Below are positions 43,501-55,767 of a DNA stretch of 64,000 nucleotides, in pieces. Within the stretch, counting starts at the first letter, position 1, and the number at the start of each line of letters is the position of its first letter. The position numbers and the translations under genes were made by a program. This DNA comes from Deltaproteobacteria bacterium (lineage in GTDB: Bacteria; Desulfobacterota; Desulfuromonadia; Desulfuromonadales; Geopsychrobacteraceae): NCBI GenBank assembly GCA_024279255.1, contig JAJRRT010000041.1, positions 62,001 through 126,000 of the forward strand, in the 5' to 3' direction. Below the pieces are notes generated by a model. It was given only the letters and a program-made list of their open reading frames with translations. It did not search any database and had not been told where the DNA came from.

Positions 43501-46500
43501 TTACGATGCTGAATAATACTCCTGCAGCGGGGTAACGTCAAGAGTTTCCCGTTTCATGGCCAGTAAACCATCAGTGACCGCGCGAATTCCAGCAACAGTT
43601 GTGTAATAAGCAACTTCGTGCATCAGAGCTGAGCGTCTGATCGAATAGGAGTCAGCAACCGACTGTGCACCAAGGGTGGTGTTGAAAACCATGCAGATCT
43701 CTCTACTCTTGATTGCATCTTCGCAATGTGGCCGGCCTTCCTTAACCTTATTGATGACTTCTATTGCTATACCTTGCTTCTGGAAGTAGGCAGCGGTACC
43801 TCGAGTTGCAACGAAACTGTACCCAGCAGCCAGTAAGCTTTTCACGGTATCGAGGATTCGTTCTTTATCTTCATCTTTAACACTGACAAATATTTTTCCT
43901 GAAGCGGGAAGTTTAACTCCTGCCCCGATCTGGGCCTTGGCGAAGGCTTTACCAAACTCGAAATCTATCCCCATGACTTCACCGGTTGATTTCATTTCAG
44001 GACCGAGCAAGGTATCGACTCCCGGGAATTTCACAAATGGGAAAACCGCTTCTTTTACTGAGATATGCCGTGGAATAATATCCCCTGAGACATTCTGTGA
44101 CTTCAGCGATTCTCCTGCCATAACCCGTGCCGCAATCTGAGCCAGTTGTCGACCGGTCGCCTTCGATACGAATGGAACTGTGCGACTTGCACGTGGGTTA
44201 ACCTCAATCAGGTAGATCGTTTCACCCTTGACCGCAAACTGAATGTTCATCAGGCCGATCACCTGCAACTCCAGGGCGAGTGCAATGGTCTGCCGACGAA
44301 TCTCAGCGATAACCGTCTGAGTGAGTGAATAGGGTGGCAATGCACAGGCCGAATCACCGGAATGGATCCCCGCTTCTTCAATATGCTGCATTATTCCGCC
44401 AATAACGACATCGTTCCCATCGGCTAGAGCATCGACATCGACCTCGATTGCATCTTTCAAGAATCTGTCGATTAAGACCGGATGTTCTGGCGAAGCCTCT
44501 ACCGCAAACTTCATATAGTTCTGCAGGCGTTCCTTTTCGTAGACGATCTCCATAGCGCGTCCGCCCAACACATAAGAAGGTCGGACAACAACTGGGTAGC
44601 CGATCCGGTCGGCAATAACAAGGGCTTCTTCAAATGAGCGGGCAATGCCGTTTTCGGGTTGAAGAAGGTTTAATTTATGCAACAGAGCCTGAAAGCGCTC
44701 ACGGTCTTCAGCTCGGTCAATGGCATCTGGTGAAGTGCCGATGACTGGCACACCGGCTTTTTCTAAAGCGACAGCCAGTTTCAGTGGGGTCTGTCCACCG
44801 TATTGAACAATGACACCTTCGGGCTTCTCTCTGTCGACGACCTCCAGGACATCTTCCAGAGTTAGGGGCTCAAAGTAAAGTCGATCTGAGGTGTCATAAT
44901 CTGTTGAAACGGTTTCCGGGTTGCAATTGACCATAATTGTCTCGAAACCCGCCTTTGAAAGGGCAAAAGCTCCATGGACACAGCAATAATCGAATTCGAT
45001 CCCCTACCCTATACGGTTTGGTCCGCCTCCCAGAATCATGATTTTGCGTTTATCTGTAGGCTCTGCTTCACACTCTTCTTCGTAAGTAGAATAGAGATAA
45101 GGCGTATGTGCAACAAACTCGGCGCCACAGGTGTCAACCCGCTTGAAGACCGGACGGATGTTGAATTTGTGGCGGAGTTGCCGCACATCTTCCTCGGTAA
45201 TCTCCCAGAGACTGGCCAGTCGGCGATCTGAAAACCCGTATTTTTTGGCCTCTAGTAACAGCTCTCGGCAGTTTTCATCGCCATTGGTAACATGATTCTT
45301 CTGGGTCGCCAGAAGTGTTTCCATCTCAAGAATCTGCTTTATGTTGTTGAGAAACCAAGGGTCTATGCCGCTTAATTGATAGATTTCATCGATGCTAAAG
45401 CCAGCGCGCATTGCATCAGCCAGATGCCAGATGCGATCGGCGTTGGGAACACTCAGGTTCTGACGAAGTTCATTAAGTTCACTAGTACTGAGTGAACGTT
45501 GATAATCGTCAGGGCAATCAAAAAGGCGACTTTCCAGACCGTGAGAACCGATCTCCAGAGAACGCAGAGCCTTTTGAAAACTCTCCTTGAAGGTTCGCCC
45601 AATCGCCATGACCTCACCGACAGATTTCATCTGGGTTGTGAGACGCGCATCGGCCTGTGGGAATTTTTCGAAAGTATAACGCGGAATCTTGGTCACAACG
45701 TAATCTATGGTCGGCTCAAAGGAGGCTAGGGTCTCGCGAGTTATGTCGTTGTGTATTTCATCGAGCCGATATCCGACGGCGAGTTTCGCTGCGATCTTGG
45801 CAATCGGAAATCCGGTCGCCTTGGAGGCCAAAGCGGAAGAACGGGATACACGCGGATTCATCTCGATAACGACCAGTCGACCATCGCGGGGGTTGATGCC
45901 GAATTGAACGTTTGAGCCCCCGGTATCTACGCCGATCTCACGAATGATGGCCAGTGAGGCATTACGCAGGATCTGATATTCTTTGTCGGTCAGGGTCTGT
46001 GCCGGTGCAATGGTGATTGAATCACCGGTGTGTACGCCCATCGCATCCAGGTTTTCAATTGAGCAGATAATTACGACATTGTCCGCAGTGTCGCGCATCA
46101 CCTCGAGTTCATACTCTTTCCAGCCAATCACCGATTCTTCGATCAGAATTTCATCCGTCGGCGAGGCGTCGATGCCGGCAATCGTCATCTCTTTATATTC
46201 ATCGAGATTATAGGCAATGCCCCCACCGGTTCCGCCCAGAGTAAATGAAGGACGAATGATTGCCGGAAAGCCGATATCTTCTATGATCTCCATAGCTTCC
46301 TGGTAATTGTGAGCCAAACCGGAACGTGGCACAGATAAACCGATGCGATCCATTGCTGCTTTAAACAGGGTGCGATCCTCAGCTTTCTGTATTGCCTGCA
46401 GATTGGCACCGATCAGTTCAACTCCGTATTTCTCGAGAGTTCCATCTTCGGCAACAGCAACGGCGGTGTTCAGCGCAGTCTGCCCTCCCAGGGTCGGCAA

Positions 46501-46758
46501 CAGAGCGTCTGGCCGTTCCTGCTCAATAATCTTGGTCAGGATTTCCGGGTTGACCGGTTCAACATAGGTTCGATCAGCGAAATCCGGGTCTGTCATGATG
46601 GTCGCAGGGTTCGAGTTGAGCAATATCACCTCAAAACCCTCTTCTTTAAGCGCTTTGCAGGCTTGTGTGCCGCTATAATCGAACTCGCAGGCTTGACCAA
46701 TGACAATCGGACCGGCGCCGATAATAAGAATTTTTTTAATGTCTGTACGCTTGGGCAT
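43501..46758 (-). pseudogene. carB: Carbamoyl-phosphate synthase large subunit, in-frame TAG
   Basis: A full-length CarB (about 1085 codons) interrupted once by an amber codon. The N-terminal half runs from [30 protein letters not shown] (46758) to [15 protein letters not shown] then stands at 45006-45004, followed in the same frame by [45 protein letters not shown] and the second synthetase and allosteric domains. The conserved motif is RIGQGIEFDY, so TAG replaces CAG (Gln), a single C-to-T change. Both ATP-grasp halves otherwise look intact. CarB makes carbamoyl phosphate for pyrimidines and arginine, so a true stop would cause auxotrophy unless it is suppressed or duplicated. A sequence error is possible. 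Start 46758 has AAGGA upstream. Confidence 0.93.
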
Positions 46759-46795
46759 GGAACGTCCTTGTCTATTACGCAACAACCAGTGACTT

Positions 46796-47929
46796 TTAAC
46801 CCTGGTTTTTTTTGAATTCTTTGATCATGTCTATAAACCGCGCGAAGAGATAATGAGCATCATGAGGTCCAGGAGATGCTTCCGGGTGATACTGAACCGA
46901 GAATGCTGGATAAGCCTTGTGACGAATTCCTTCAACCGTTTGATCATTCAGGTTGATGTGGCTGACCTCAATTTCATCATTGAGAGACTGCATGTCAACT
47001 GCAAAGCCATGATTTTGTGAGGTGATCTCTACTCTCCCGGTTGCCTTGTCGAGCACCGGTTGATTCCCGCCCCGGTGACCAAATTTCAGCTTAAAGGTTT
47101 TGCCACCCAAGGCAATCGACAGTAACTGGTGGCCAAGACAAATCCCAAACAATGGAACCTTGCCCAGCAACTGTTTGATTGTTTCTTGTGCATAAGTAAT
47201 AGGTTCTGGATCACCAGGACCGTTGCTCAAGAAGACACCATCCGGGGCCATTTCCATGACAGTTTCAGCCGAAGTTGTGGCTGGTACAACTGTTACTTCA
47301 CAGCCCGCTGTGGTCAGGTTGCGTAAAATATTCTGTTTGATCCCGAAATCGAATGCCACGACTTTGAGCGGACGCTTAATGTTGCTGGCGTCAGTATAAC
47401 CTTCGGCCAGATTCCAGACACCTTGATCCCAGGCATATTGTTGCTGACAACTGACTTCCTGAACCAGGTCCTGTCCAACAATTGATGGTGCTTTTCTCGC
47501 CTTTTCAATCAGACTGTCCGGGTCAAGGTCGACACTTGAAACGATTCCTGTCTGGGCACCATGGTCACGGATATGTCGCACCAGCGCGCGTGTATCTATC
47601 CCTTCTATGCCAACAATACCCTGTGCTTTCAGATAGGCATCGAGACTCATCTGGGAACGCCAATTGCTGGGGAAAGGACAAGACTCCTTAACGACAAAAG
47701 CCGAAAGAAATGGTTGCCGAGATTCAACATCCTCAAGGTTTATTCCAGTATTACCTATCTGCGGATAGGTCATTGTCACGATCTCACCGCGATAGGAAGG
47801 ATCTGTCAATATTTCCTGATAACCCGCCATGCTGGTATTGAATACAACTTCTCCGCTAATTTCACCGAGAGCGCCCAGGGAGCGGCCGGTGAAGTAGCGT
47901 CCGTCTGCTAGTGCAAGAATAGCTTTCAT
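46796..47929 (-). CDS. carA: Carbamoyl-phosphate synthase small subunit
   Basis: 377-residue glutaminase subunit. N-terminal CPSase domain ([42 protein letters not shown]), then a class I GATase with the nucleophile in [11 protein letters not shown] (C264), [19 protein letters not shown] and the His-Glu pair in [13 protein letters not shown]. It feeds ammonia to CarB. It lies between pyrC and carB on the same strand, an operon order common in deltaproteobacteria. Confidence 0.96.
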   Translation of the reverse strand: MKAILALADGRYFTGRSLGALGEISGEVVFNTSMAGYQEILTDPSYRGEIVTMTYPQIGNTGINLEDVESRQPFLSAFVVKESCPFPSNWRSQMSLDAYLKAQGIVGIEGIDTRALVRHIRDHGAQTGIVSSVDLDPDSLIEKARKAPSIVGQDLVQEVSCQQQYAWDQGVWNLAEGYTDASNIKRPLKVVAFDFGIKQNILRNLTTAGCEVTVVPATTSAETVMEMAPDGVFLSNGPGDPEPITYAQETIKQLLGKVPLFGICLGHQLLSIALGGKTFKLKFGHRGGNQPVLDKATGRVEITSQNHGFAVDMQSLNDEIEVSHINLNDQTVEGIRHKAYPAFSVQYHPEASPGPHDAHYLFARFIDMIKEFKKNQG

Positions 47930-47989
47930 TGAATCCTCTTAGTTTATCTATGTTCTAGATATTGGTTCATATGTGACTGTTTTATAACA

Positions 47990-49264
47990 CTATCTTTCGA
48001 AAACTGTTTTTCCTGCAAGTAGAGTCCTGACTGCTGCGCCCTTCATAGTCCAACCGCCAAAAGGAGTATTTTTACTCTTTGAATGGAGCTTTTCGGGAAC
48101 GAGCTCCCACTCCAAGCTGGGATCAATAAGTGCGATATCGGCAACCGCTCCCTTGCTGAGAGTGCCGCGCTCAATTCCGAGTACAGCCGAAGGCTGGCAA
48201 CTCATTAACGCGATAGCACGATTCAGATCAATAACACCCTCTTCAACCAGACTCAGGGTTAGGGGCAACATGCTTTCGAGTCCGACTATGCCATTCATTG
48301 CAATTGCAAATTCAACGTTCTTCTCGTCGATGTGATGAGGGGCATGATCTGTTGCGACCGCATCGATCGTACCATCAGCTAAACCAGTACGAATCGCGTC
48401 CACATCAGCCTGGGAACGCAGCGGTGGATTCATCTTGGCATTGGTATCGTAACCGCGCACAGCTTCATCAGTCAGAGTGAAATGATGCGGTGTTACCTCG
48501 CAGGTTACACGGACACCACGCTTTTTTGCCTGGCGAATCATCTCTACACAGCCCTTGGTGGAAACATGAGCCATATGTATACGGCCGCCGGTAAATTCGG
48601 CCAGCATGATATCGCGGGCCGTCATGGCGTCTTCGGCGACCCAGGGAATCCCCTTAAGGCCAAGCTCTGTGGAAACAGGTCCATCATTCATGACGCCGCC
48701 AGCGACCAGCGATAGATCTTCAGCATGTGAGATAATTGGAGCCTCAAAGGTGTCTGCATACTCCAGCGCACGCCGCATCAACTCACTACTTGCGACGGGC
48801 AAGCCATCGTCAGAGAAGGCGACACAGCCGCCATCTTTGAGCTCACCCATTTCGGACAGAATTTCACCCTTGAGCCCTTTGGTAACGCTGCCAATTGGAA
48901 AAACGTTAGCACTCCCCTGCTCTTGAGCCTTGGAGATGACATACCGGCAGATTGCCAAGTTATCGATGATGGGCTCGGTGTTCGGCATGCATGCAATAGA
49001 AGTGACTCCACCTGCGGCAGCGGATTTGGTGCCGCTTATAATATCTTCTTTATATTCCAGGCCTGGATCACGTAAGTGAACATGCATATCTACGAGGCCT
49101 GGTGTCACCAATAAGCCGCTAGCATCGATCATCTCAGCAGCTTGAACATTGAGAGACTCACCGATTTTAACGATCTTGCCGTCTTCAATCAGCAGGTCGA
49201 GTGTGGCATCGATATTATTTGCCGGGTCAATAATCCGGCCATTTTTGATCAAAATACTGCTCAT
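47990..49264 (-). CDS. pyrC: Dihydroorotase
   Basis: 424-residue class I amidohydrolase making dihydroorotate from carbamoyl aspartate. Zinc ligands H61 and H63 in [13 protein letters not shown], the SHAEDLSLV His region, HMAHVSTKG and the catalytic Asp in AVATDHAPH, plus MCEVTPHH-type [12 protein letters not shown]. Length and motifs fit bacterial PyrC of the PyrBC type. It follows pyrB by 28 bases. Confidence 0.95.
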   Translation of the reverse strand: MSSILIKNGRIIDPANNIDATLDLLIEDGKIVKIGESLNVQAAEMIDASGLLVTPGLVDMHVHLRDPGLEYKEDIISGTKSAAAGGVTSIACMPNTEPIIDNLAICRYVISKAQEQGSANVFPIGSVTKGLKGEILSEMGELKDGGCVAFSDDGLPVASSELMRRALEYADTFEAPIISHAEDLSLVAGGVMNDGPVSTELGLKGIPWVAEDAMTARDIMLAEFTGGRIHMAHVSTKGCVEMIRQAKKRGVRVTCEVTPHHFTLTDEAVRGYDTNAKMNPPLRSQADVDAIRTGLADGTIDAVATDHAPHHIDEKNVEFAIAMNGIVGLESMLPLTLSLVEEGVIDLNRAIALMSCQPSAVLGIERGTLSKGAVADIALIDPSLEWELVPEKLHSKSKNTPFGGWTMKGAAVRTLLAGKTVFER

Positions 49265-49292
49265 GGACTTCTCCTCTTCCAGTACCTGAGAC

Positions 49293-50228
49293 TCAGTCTT
49301 CAGCTATCTTTTCACCACCTGCTGCCAGATAAAGGAGCGCCATCCGGACGGCTACACCGTTTTCTACCTGATCGAGAATAACATTCTGTGGTCCATCCGC
49401 TACGGCAGTCGAAATTTCTACTCCACGATTCATTGGTCCTGGGTGCATGACGATAGCATCAGGCTTGGCTAGCTTGAGATTGGTTTCATTCAGGCCGAAG
49501 TAGCGGGAATATTCTCGCAATGAAGGAAGTAGTGTTTTGCCCTGTCGTTCAAGCTGAATGCGCAACATCATCACGACATCAGCATCTTTCAGGGCTTCTG
49601 TCAGATTCGCTGCGATCCGGCAGCCCAGTCTTTCGAGTCCTGGTGGCAGCATGGTTTTGGGGCCGCTGATCACGACATCAGCCCCCAGTTTATTGAGACA
49701 GTCAATATTGGAGCGAACCACTCGGCTATGGGTGATATCTCCAATAATGGCCACTTTCAGCCCGGCAATACTCCCTTTGTGTTGGCGAATGGTAAAGGCG
49801 TCAAGTAGAGCCTGACTCGGGTGCTCATGCGTACCATCGCCGGCATTAACAACCGCGCATTTCAGGCGTGCGGCCAGATAATCACAGGATCCGCTGGCAC
49901 TGTGGCGCATGACTATGATGTCAGGGTGCATCGACTCGATATTGCGAGCCGTATCTTCAAGCGTCTCTCCTTTAACAACTGAGGAGGAAGAACCACTGAT
50001 ATTGACGGTGTCAGCCGAAAGTCGCTTGCCTGCGATCTCAAAAGAGGTTCGTGTCCGAGTGCTCGCTTCAAAAAAGAGATTGATTATTGTTTTGCCGCGC
50101 AGGGTTGGCACTTTTTTGATATTGCGGGTATTAATCTCCTTGAAACTTTCTGCCGTATCAAGAATGAAATTCAACTCTTTTGCGTTGAACTGTTTAATGC
50201 CCAGCACATGACGATGTGGAAAGTTCAT
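49293..50228 (-). CDS. pyrB: Aspartate carbamoyltransferase catalytic subunit
   Basis: 311 residues. Carbamoyl-phosphate site STRTRTS (56-62) in [13 protein letters not shown], then [46 protein letters not shown] and [12 protein letters not shown]. It forms carbamoyl aspartate. No pyrI gene follows, so control is more likely through PyrR. Of the two adjacent ATGs, 50228 has the better spacing to GGAGG. Confidence 0.96.
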   Translation of the reverse strand: MNFPHRHVLGIKQFNAKELNFILDTAESFKEINTRNIKKVPTLRGKTIINLFFEASTRTRTSFEIAGKRLSADTVNISGSSSSVVKGETLEDTARNIESMHPDIIVMRHSASGSCDYLAARLKCAVVNAGDGTHEHPSQALLDAFTIRQHKGSIAGLKVAIIGDITHSRVVRSNIDCLNKLGADVVISGPKTMLPPGLERLGCRIAANLTEALKDADVVMMLRIQLERQGKTLLPSLREYSRYFGLNETNLKLAKPDAIVMHPGPMNRGVEISTAVADGPQNVILDQVENGVAVRMALLYLAAGGEKIAED

Positions 50229-50242
50229 CATATCCTCCAGGG

Positions 50243-50913
<671 letters not shown>

Positions 50914-50982
50914 TTATTGATTTTGGTGGCCAGACTCTAGCAATAGAGCGCGCGCAAAGTCAATGTCAATATTGTTAGAGCT

Positions 50983-51651
50983 TCAGTTGATTGAGCGACC
51001 GATGCGACCCCAGCGAACCTTGTTCAATAAACCTGCATGAGAGTCCCACGACCAGTATTTAATGAAGGCTGCTCCCTTGATCTTCTCTTTAGGAACGAAA
51101 CCCCAGAAGCGGCTATCGTACGAGTAGTCACGGTTATCTCCCATGACGAAAAAATTTCCTTCTGGGACGCGTATCGGGCCAGCAAAATCCCGCGGGCTGG
51201 CTATCGCTGGAACAAGCTGTGAATCTTTATGAATTTCTTGAGGAATACTATACAACGCACCGTTTACATAGACCTTCTTGTCACGTATTTCTATTTTGTC
51301 GCCAGGTTCACCAATGACTCGCTTAATAAAATCACGGCGTTGGAAATAAGATTTGTCAACATCGCCGGGAAATTCAAAAACGATCACGTCCCCACGCTGA
51401 GGGTTGCGTATTGCTAAAAAACGTTGGTCAAAAAATGGCAGATGGGTCCCATATATAAACTTATTAACCAGCAGATGATCGCCAATCAACAAAGTATCCA
51501 GCATCGAACCCGAGGGGATCTTGAACGCCTGAAAAAGAAAGGTGCGGATAATTAACGCCAAAATGACAGCGACAATTAATGCTTCGGACCACTCGCGGTA
51601 CCAAGGTTTTTTGTTGGCAATTGCAAACGTTTTTTTTCTGAATAATCCCAT
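50983..51651 (-). CDS. lepB: Signal peptidase I
   Basis: 222 residues. One N-terminal membrane anchor (SEALIVAVILALIIRTFLF, about 22-40), then the catalytic Ser S49 in IPSGSMLDTL and Lys K110 in RRDFIKRVIGEPGD, plus GDNRDYSYDSRFWGFVP. It removes signal peptides on the outer face of the inner membrane. Start 51651 lies four bases after the lepA stop, so lepA-lepB are coupled as in E. coli. Confidence 0.96.
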   Translation of the reverse strand: MGLFRKKTFAIANKKPWYREWSEALIVAVILALIIRTFLFQAFKIPSGSMLDTLLIGDHLLVNKFIYGTHLPFFDQRFLAIRNPQRGDVIVFEFPGDVDKSYFQRRDFIKRVIGEPGDKIEIRDKKVYVNGALYSIPQEIHKDSQLVPAIASPRDFAGPIRVPEGNFFVMGDNRDYSYDSRFWGFVPKEKIKGAAFIKYWSWDSHAGLLNKVRWGRIGRSIN

Positions 51652-51655
51652 AATT

Positions 51656-53455
51656 TTAGTCTTTGACCTTGAGGATAGCAAGAAAGGCTTCTTGGGGCAG
51701 CTCGACGTTCCCAACCCGTTTCATCCGCTTTTTCCCCTCTTTCTGTTTTTCCAGCAGTTTGCGTTTACGAGAGATGTCACCACCATAGCATTTGGCGGTA
51801 ACATCCTTACGTAGAGCCTTGACTGTCTGCCGGGCGATGACCTTGTTGCCGATCGCCGCCTGAATGGCAACTTCAAACTGCTGACGAGGGATAAACTCTT
51901 TCATCTTGGCAACTAGCTCGCTACCGCGCATCTGAGCCTTTCCACGATGGACGATCAATGACAATGCATCAACGACATCACCATTGATCAGAACATTCAG
52001 TCGGACCAGCTCACTGACACGGTAATCGAGAGGTTCGTAGTCAAGAGACGCGTAACCACGGGTGACAGATTTGAGGCGGTCGAAAAAATCCAGTACAATT
52101 TCATTCAACGGCAACTCGTAAACAACGATAACCCGATTGGAAGTCAGGTACTTCAACTCACGCTGAACGCCACGTTTTTCAATGCATAGATTTAGAACCG
52201 CACCGACATATTCATTAGGCACATGGACCGAAGCAAGAACAAAAGGTTCCTCTATTTTTGCTATGTTCTGGACCGGTGGCAACATGTTTGCACTTTCGAC
52301 CCGCAACAGTTCATTCTTGACCGTCGTTACTTTATAGACAACCGTTGGAGCCGTAGTGATAAGCGCAACGCCAAATTCGCGCTCAAGACGCTCCTGGATG
52401 ATCTCCATATGCAACAGACCGAGAAACCCGCAGCGAAAACCAAAACCGAGGGCCATCGAGTTCTCCGGTTCAAAGCTAAAAGCCGCATCATTCAAACGCA
52501 ATTTTTCAAGAGCATCACGAAAGTCATCATAATCAGACGAATCGATCGGATAGAGGCCAGAGAAGACCATCGGCTGGATTTCCTTGAAACCCTCTAGTGC
52601 TTGCTCTGCCGGTGTGTGCAGGTGAGTAATGGTATCCCCGACCTTGGCGTCATCAACGACCTTGATGTTGGCAATGACAAACCCAACTTCACCGGCAGCT
52701 AACTCAGGTAAGGTAACGGGATGGGGCGTATAGGCTCCAACCTTCTGCACCTCATAGATGCCTCCAGTGATCATCAGTTTGATTTTGTCACCCTTTCGCA
52801 ACACTCCGTCGATCACCCTGACAAGGACAATGACCCCCTGGTAGGAGTCATACCAGGAATCAAAAGTCAGAGCCCTGAGTGGGGCATTGCGGTCACCGAT
52901 TGGAGCAGGAACACGTGCAACGATCGCTTCAAGCAGATCATCTACTCCGATACCCGACTTAGCGCTGACGCTGATAGCATCTGAGGTGTCGATGCCGATA
53001 ATCTCTTCAATCTCCTGCTTGACCTGCTCTGGTTCGGCGCTGGGCAGGTCAATTTTGTTCAATACGGGAATAATTTCAAGATCCTGATCGAGGGCCAAGT
53101 ATACGTTGGCCAGAGTCTGTGCTTCTACTCCCTGAGCTGCATCCACGACCAGTAAAGCACCTTCACAGGCAGATAGGGAGCGGCTGACCTCATAGGTAAA
53201 GTCGACATGTCCGGGAGTGTCAATCAGGTTGAGTAGATATTCTTTGCCGTCACGAGATGTGTAAGGAATTCTCACCGCCTGCGACTTGATCGTTATGCCA
53301 CGTTCCTTCTCAAGGTCCATCTTGTCGAGAAACTGGTCAGTCTTCTCCCGGGCACTCAAGGCACCGGTAACTTCCAGCAGGCGATCGGCCAAGGTTGATT
53401 TGCCATGGTCGATATGGGCGATAATCGAAAAATTACGTATCTGTTGCTGATTCAT
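51656..53455 (-). CDS. lepA: Elongation factor 4 (LepA)
   Basis: 599-residue translational GTPase. G1 AHIDHGKST (12-20), G2/G3 ERGITIKSQ and DTPGHVDF, G4 NKIDLPSA. The LepA-specific C-terminal domain holds [51 protein letters not shown] and [24 protein letters not shown]. It acts on stalled or mistranslocated ribosomes. First gene of the long minus-strand block. Confidence 0.98.
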   Translation of the reverse strand: MNQQQIRNFSIIAHIDHGKSTLADRLLEVTGALSAREKTDQFLDKMDLEKERGITIKSQAVRIPYTSRDGKEYLLNLIDTPGHVDFTYEVSRSLSACEGALLVVDAAQGVEAQTLANVYLALDQDLEIIPVLNKIDLPSAEPEQVKQEIEEIIGIDTSDAISVSAKSGIGVDDLLEAIVARVPAPIGDRNAPLRALTFDSWYDSYQGVIVLVRVIDGVLRKGDKIKLMITGGIYEVQKVGAYTPHPVTLPELAAGEVGFVIANIKVVDDAKVGDTITHLHTPAEQALEGFKEIQPMVFSGLYPIDSSDYDDFRDALEKLRLNDAAFSFEPENSMALGFGFRCGFLGLLHMEIIQERLEREFGVALITTAPTVVYKVTTVKNELLRVESANMLPPVQNIAKIEEPFVLASVHVPNEYVGAVLNLCIEKRGVQRELKYLTSNRVIVVYELPLNEIVLDFFDRLKSVTRGYASLDYEPLDYRVSELVRLNVLINGDVVDALSLIVHRGKAQMRGSELVAKMKEFIPRQQFEVAIQAAIGNKVIARQTVKALRKDVTAKCYGGDISRKRKLLEKQKEGKKRMKRVGNVELPQEAFLAILKVKD

Positions 53456-53587
53456 GCAGTTGTATATTTAACCTATAGGTAATGGATGTAAGTCTTTTGC
53501 AGAAAACTAACCGTGAATATTAAACGCTATATTGTGATCTTGTAAAGAAAGAAAAAGGCTCAGAACGGCAATCTTTGCAATAAAAGG

Positions 53588-54517
53588 TCAGGCGTCTAGC
53601 TTCGAATCGGTGAGAGGGTAAACTTTTTTTCGGCTAAGCATCGGCCAGGCCTCGGCGAATACCATTCCAGCGACAATCAGAAAGCCCCCCGTCCAGGCCA
53701 TTGATGTTAATTCTTCATTCAGCAGCCAGACCGAAAATATCGCAGCCCACACTGGTTCAAGCGTATAGATCAGTGCCGCTCGCGTCGGTGTTGTCAGGCG
53801 CTGGTATCTGGTCATCGCCCAAAAGGCATAGGCGGTCGCCAGAATTGCCGTAATCAAAAAAGCTGAAATCAATGATGTTGGCCATTCACGCGGCCAACTG
53901 ATCGGATCGAAGATCAGGCTGCCGATAAAACCGAGAACTGCCATGGTGGCTATCTGAACAAAGGTCAACGCTCGAGCATCATAGCCCGCAGTGAACCGGT
54001 CGAGGCCGAGAATATGCAGAGCAACAAATAATGAGCAGATCAATACCAGGATATCTCCCGGATTCATCGACCATGGACTGTGCCAGGTCAGCAGGACTAA
54101 CCCCGAAAACGCAATCGCAATACCGACTTTTGCACCAAATGCTGCTGGTTTTTTAAGAAGTGGCCCGGCCAGCAGAGGAACCCAGACCACATTGAGACCG
54201 GTCAGGAAACCCGCGTTCGCCGAGCTGGTACGTTCAAGACCAAACGTCTGGAAGAGATAGGATGAAAAAAGAAGCGTACCGAGCAACATTCCCTTAAGCC
54301 AGCCTTGCTTGTCCAGGGTTGCAAAACCCGCCCTGCCAGCCATAAGACCAAGCAGAATCGCAGCCAATGAAAAACGAATCCACAAAAATGCCATAACCGG
54401 TAAAAGTTCAATAGCCTCTTTTACTATTGGGAATGTTGCTCCCCAAAAGAGAGTGACCGTAACCAGCATGAATTCGGCAAAGTGCTGTTGACTGTATTTA
54501 CCGGCAGACTTGAGCAT
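53588..54517 (-). CDS. EamA/DMT-family transporter
   Basis: 309 residues with about ten transmembrane helices in two EamA repeats: FMLVTVTLFWGATFPIVKEAIELLPVMAFLWIRF at the start, and FLITAILATAYAFWAMTRYQRLTTPTRAALIYTLEPVWAAIFSVWLLNEELTSM in the second repeat. The motif LEPVWAAIFSVWLLNE is typical. It probably exports an amino acid or other metabolite; substrate unknown. Monocistronic, upstream of lepA. Confidence 0.85.
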   Translation of the reverse strand: MLKSAGKYSQQHFAEFMLVTVTLFWGATFPIVKEAIELLPVMAFLWIRFSLAAILLGLMAGRAGFATLDKQGWLKGMLLGTLLFSSYLFQTFGLERTSSANAGFLTGLNVVWVPLLAGPLLKKPAAFGAKVGIAIAFSGLVLLTWHSPWSMNPGDILVLICSLFVALHILGLDRFTAGYDARALTFVQIATMAVLGFIGSLIFDPISWPREWPTSLISAFLITAILATAYAFWAMTRYQRLTTPTRAALIYTLEPVWAAIFSVWLLNEELTSMAWTGGFLIVAGMVFAEAWPMLSRKKVYPLTDSKLDA

Positions 54518-54635
54518 TCATCGCTTCCATTGTGGTAATATCCTTGTTCGACGCTCTATGCCTGTGATATAAGCAACTTCGATGAGCTCAAATGTTTTTT
54601 TGATCTAAATTCCTAGTGGAGCGCCGAAAAGTATC

Positions 54636-54791
54636 ATGGAAAGAGGCAAAAAGGAATCAATTGAAGTGATCTGCCCAAAGTGTAGATATACCCAGATCAT
54701 CACATTACCTATTGATGATCTGCCGAAATGCCCCGAATGCAAAACCCCGATGCTGATTTCAGAACTTTTGGATGAGGGGAAATCATACTAG
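54636..54791 (+). CDS. 51-residue zinc-ribbon protein
   Basis: A short frame not covered by longer ORFs. It reads MERGKKESIEVICPKCRYTQ, then IITLPIDDLPKCPECKTPML and a polar tail. Two CPxC pairs (CPKC, CPEC) 17 residues apart form a rubredoxin-like/zinc-ribbon knuckle, which argues for a real gene. The RBS is poor. It sits alone between the divergent EamA gene and the amino-acid binding protein gene. Confidence 0.65.
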   Translation: MERGKKESIEVICPKCRYTQIITLPIDDLPKCPECKTPMLISELLDEGKSY

Positions 54792-54863
54792 ATTACCTGC
54801 GTATCAATCCGTCGACTGTTTTCGACGTCTTTTTCTATCCTTTTCTTACTCACGGAGGTCCAG

Positions 54864-55667
54864 ATGAAAAGATTTGTCCTGTTGCTAAGTGCACTTTTTC
54901 TGCTGCTTGGCGCCCTGCCCTTTACTGTTATGGCTGACACCCTGAGCGACATTCAGGATCGTGGTGTTCTGCGTGTCGGCATGGAACCAGGTTACATGCC
55001 TTTTGAAATGACTGATCAAAGAGGCGAAATTATCGGTTTTGATGTCGACATGGCTAAACGTATTGCCAAAGCCATGGGCGTAAAGCTCGAACTGGTCAGT
55101 ACTGCATGGGACGGAATCATACCGGCTCTGCTGACTAAAAAGTTTGACATACTCATGAGTGGTATGACCGTCACCGCTGAGCGTAACCTGAAGATTGCTT
55201 TTGCTAATCCCTACATCGTTGTTGGTCAGAGTATTCTTGTTCAAAAGAAATATGCGGCTGATGTAAAATCGTACAAAGATCTTAACAATAAAAAATATAA
55301 GGTCGGTTCCAAACTAGGGACGACAGGCGAGCAAGCGACCAAGCGTATGATTGGCAAGGCAACTTACATCTCCTTTGAAACCGAGCAAGAAGGTGTGATG
55401 GACCTGGTTAACGGCAAGATTGATGCTTTTGTTTACGACCTGCCCTATATGGCGATCGCTAACGCTCAAAAGAGTGAAGGCAAGCTTATCTTCCTTGATG
55501 AGCCTTTTACCTACGAGCCTCTTGGCTGGGCCATCCGTCACGGTAATGGTGATTTACTCAACTGGCTGAACAACTATCTTGTTCAGTTGAAGAACGATGG
55601 AACTTACGACAAGATTTATGCGAAGTGGTTCCTCAGTGATGACTGGGTCAAAAAGCTGCAGCAATAA
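54864..55667 (+). CDS. Polar amino-acid ABC transporter, periplasmic binding protein
   Basis: 267 residues of the SBP_bac_3 family. Signal peptide at 1-24 (FVLLLSALFLLLGALPFTVMA). Family motifs are LRVGMEPGYMPFEMTDQRGEIIGFDVDMAKRIAKAMGV, WDGIIPALLTKKFDILMSGMTVTAERN and VGSKLGTTGEQATKRM. It binds an amino acid such as glutamine, or a related ligand. GGAGG before ATG. The permease and ATPase follow. Confidence 0.93.
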   Translation: MKRFVLLLSALFLLLGALPFTVMADTLSDIQDRGVLRVGMEPGYMPFEMTDQRGEIIGFDVDMAKRIAKAMGVKLELVSTAWDGIIPALLTKKFDILMSGMTVTAERNLKIAFANPYIVVGQSILVQKKYAADVKSYKDLNNKKYKVGSKLGTTGEQATKRMIGKATYISFETEQEGVMDLVNGKIDAFVYDLPYMAIANAQKSEGKLIFLDEPFTYEPLGWAIRHGNGDLLNWLNNYLVQLKNDGTYDKIYAKWFLSDDWVKKLQQ

Positions 55668-55680
55668 GTGATAATCACGG

Positions 55681-55722
55681 TGATGGAATCGCGACGCAAG
55701 TCCCGATTCCATCATCTTTTTT
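55681..55722 (+). terminator. Hairpin between binding-protein and permease genes
   Basis: TGATGGAATCG (55681-55691) pairs exactly with CGATTCCATCA (55704-55714), followed by TCTTTTTT. It lies 13 bases after the binding-protein stop. It probably terminates part of the transcripts, so the binding protein is made in excess over the membrane parts, a usual design in such operons. Confidence 0.85.
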
Positions 55723-55767
55723 ATGCCCGGCAGTTACAAACTGCCGTAAGAAGAAAGATAAATTACG

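Noticed and set aside
45004..45006. Pyrrolysine or other recoding of the carB TAG
   Set aside because: The position is a conserved Gln, a single C-to-T change explains it, and no pyl genes are seen. Suppression remains possible but is not supported here.
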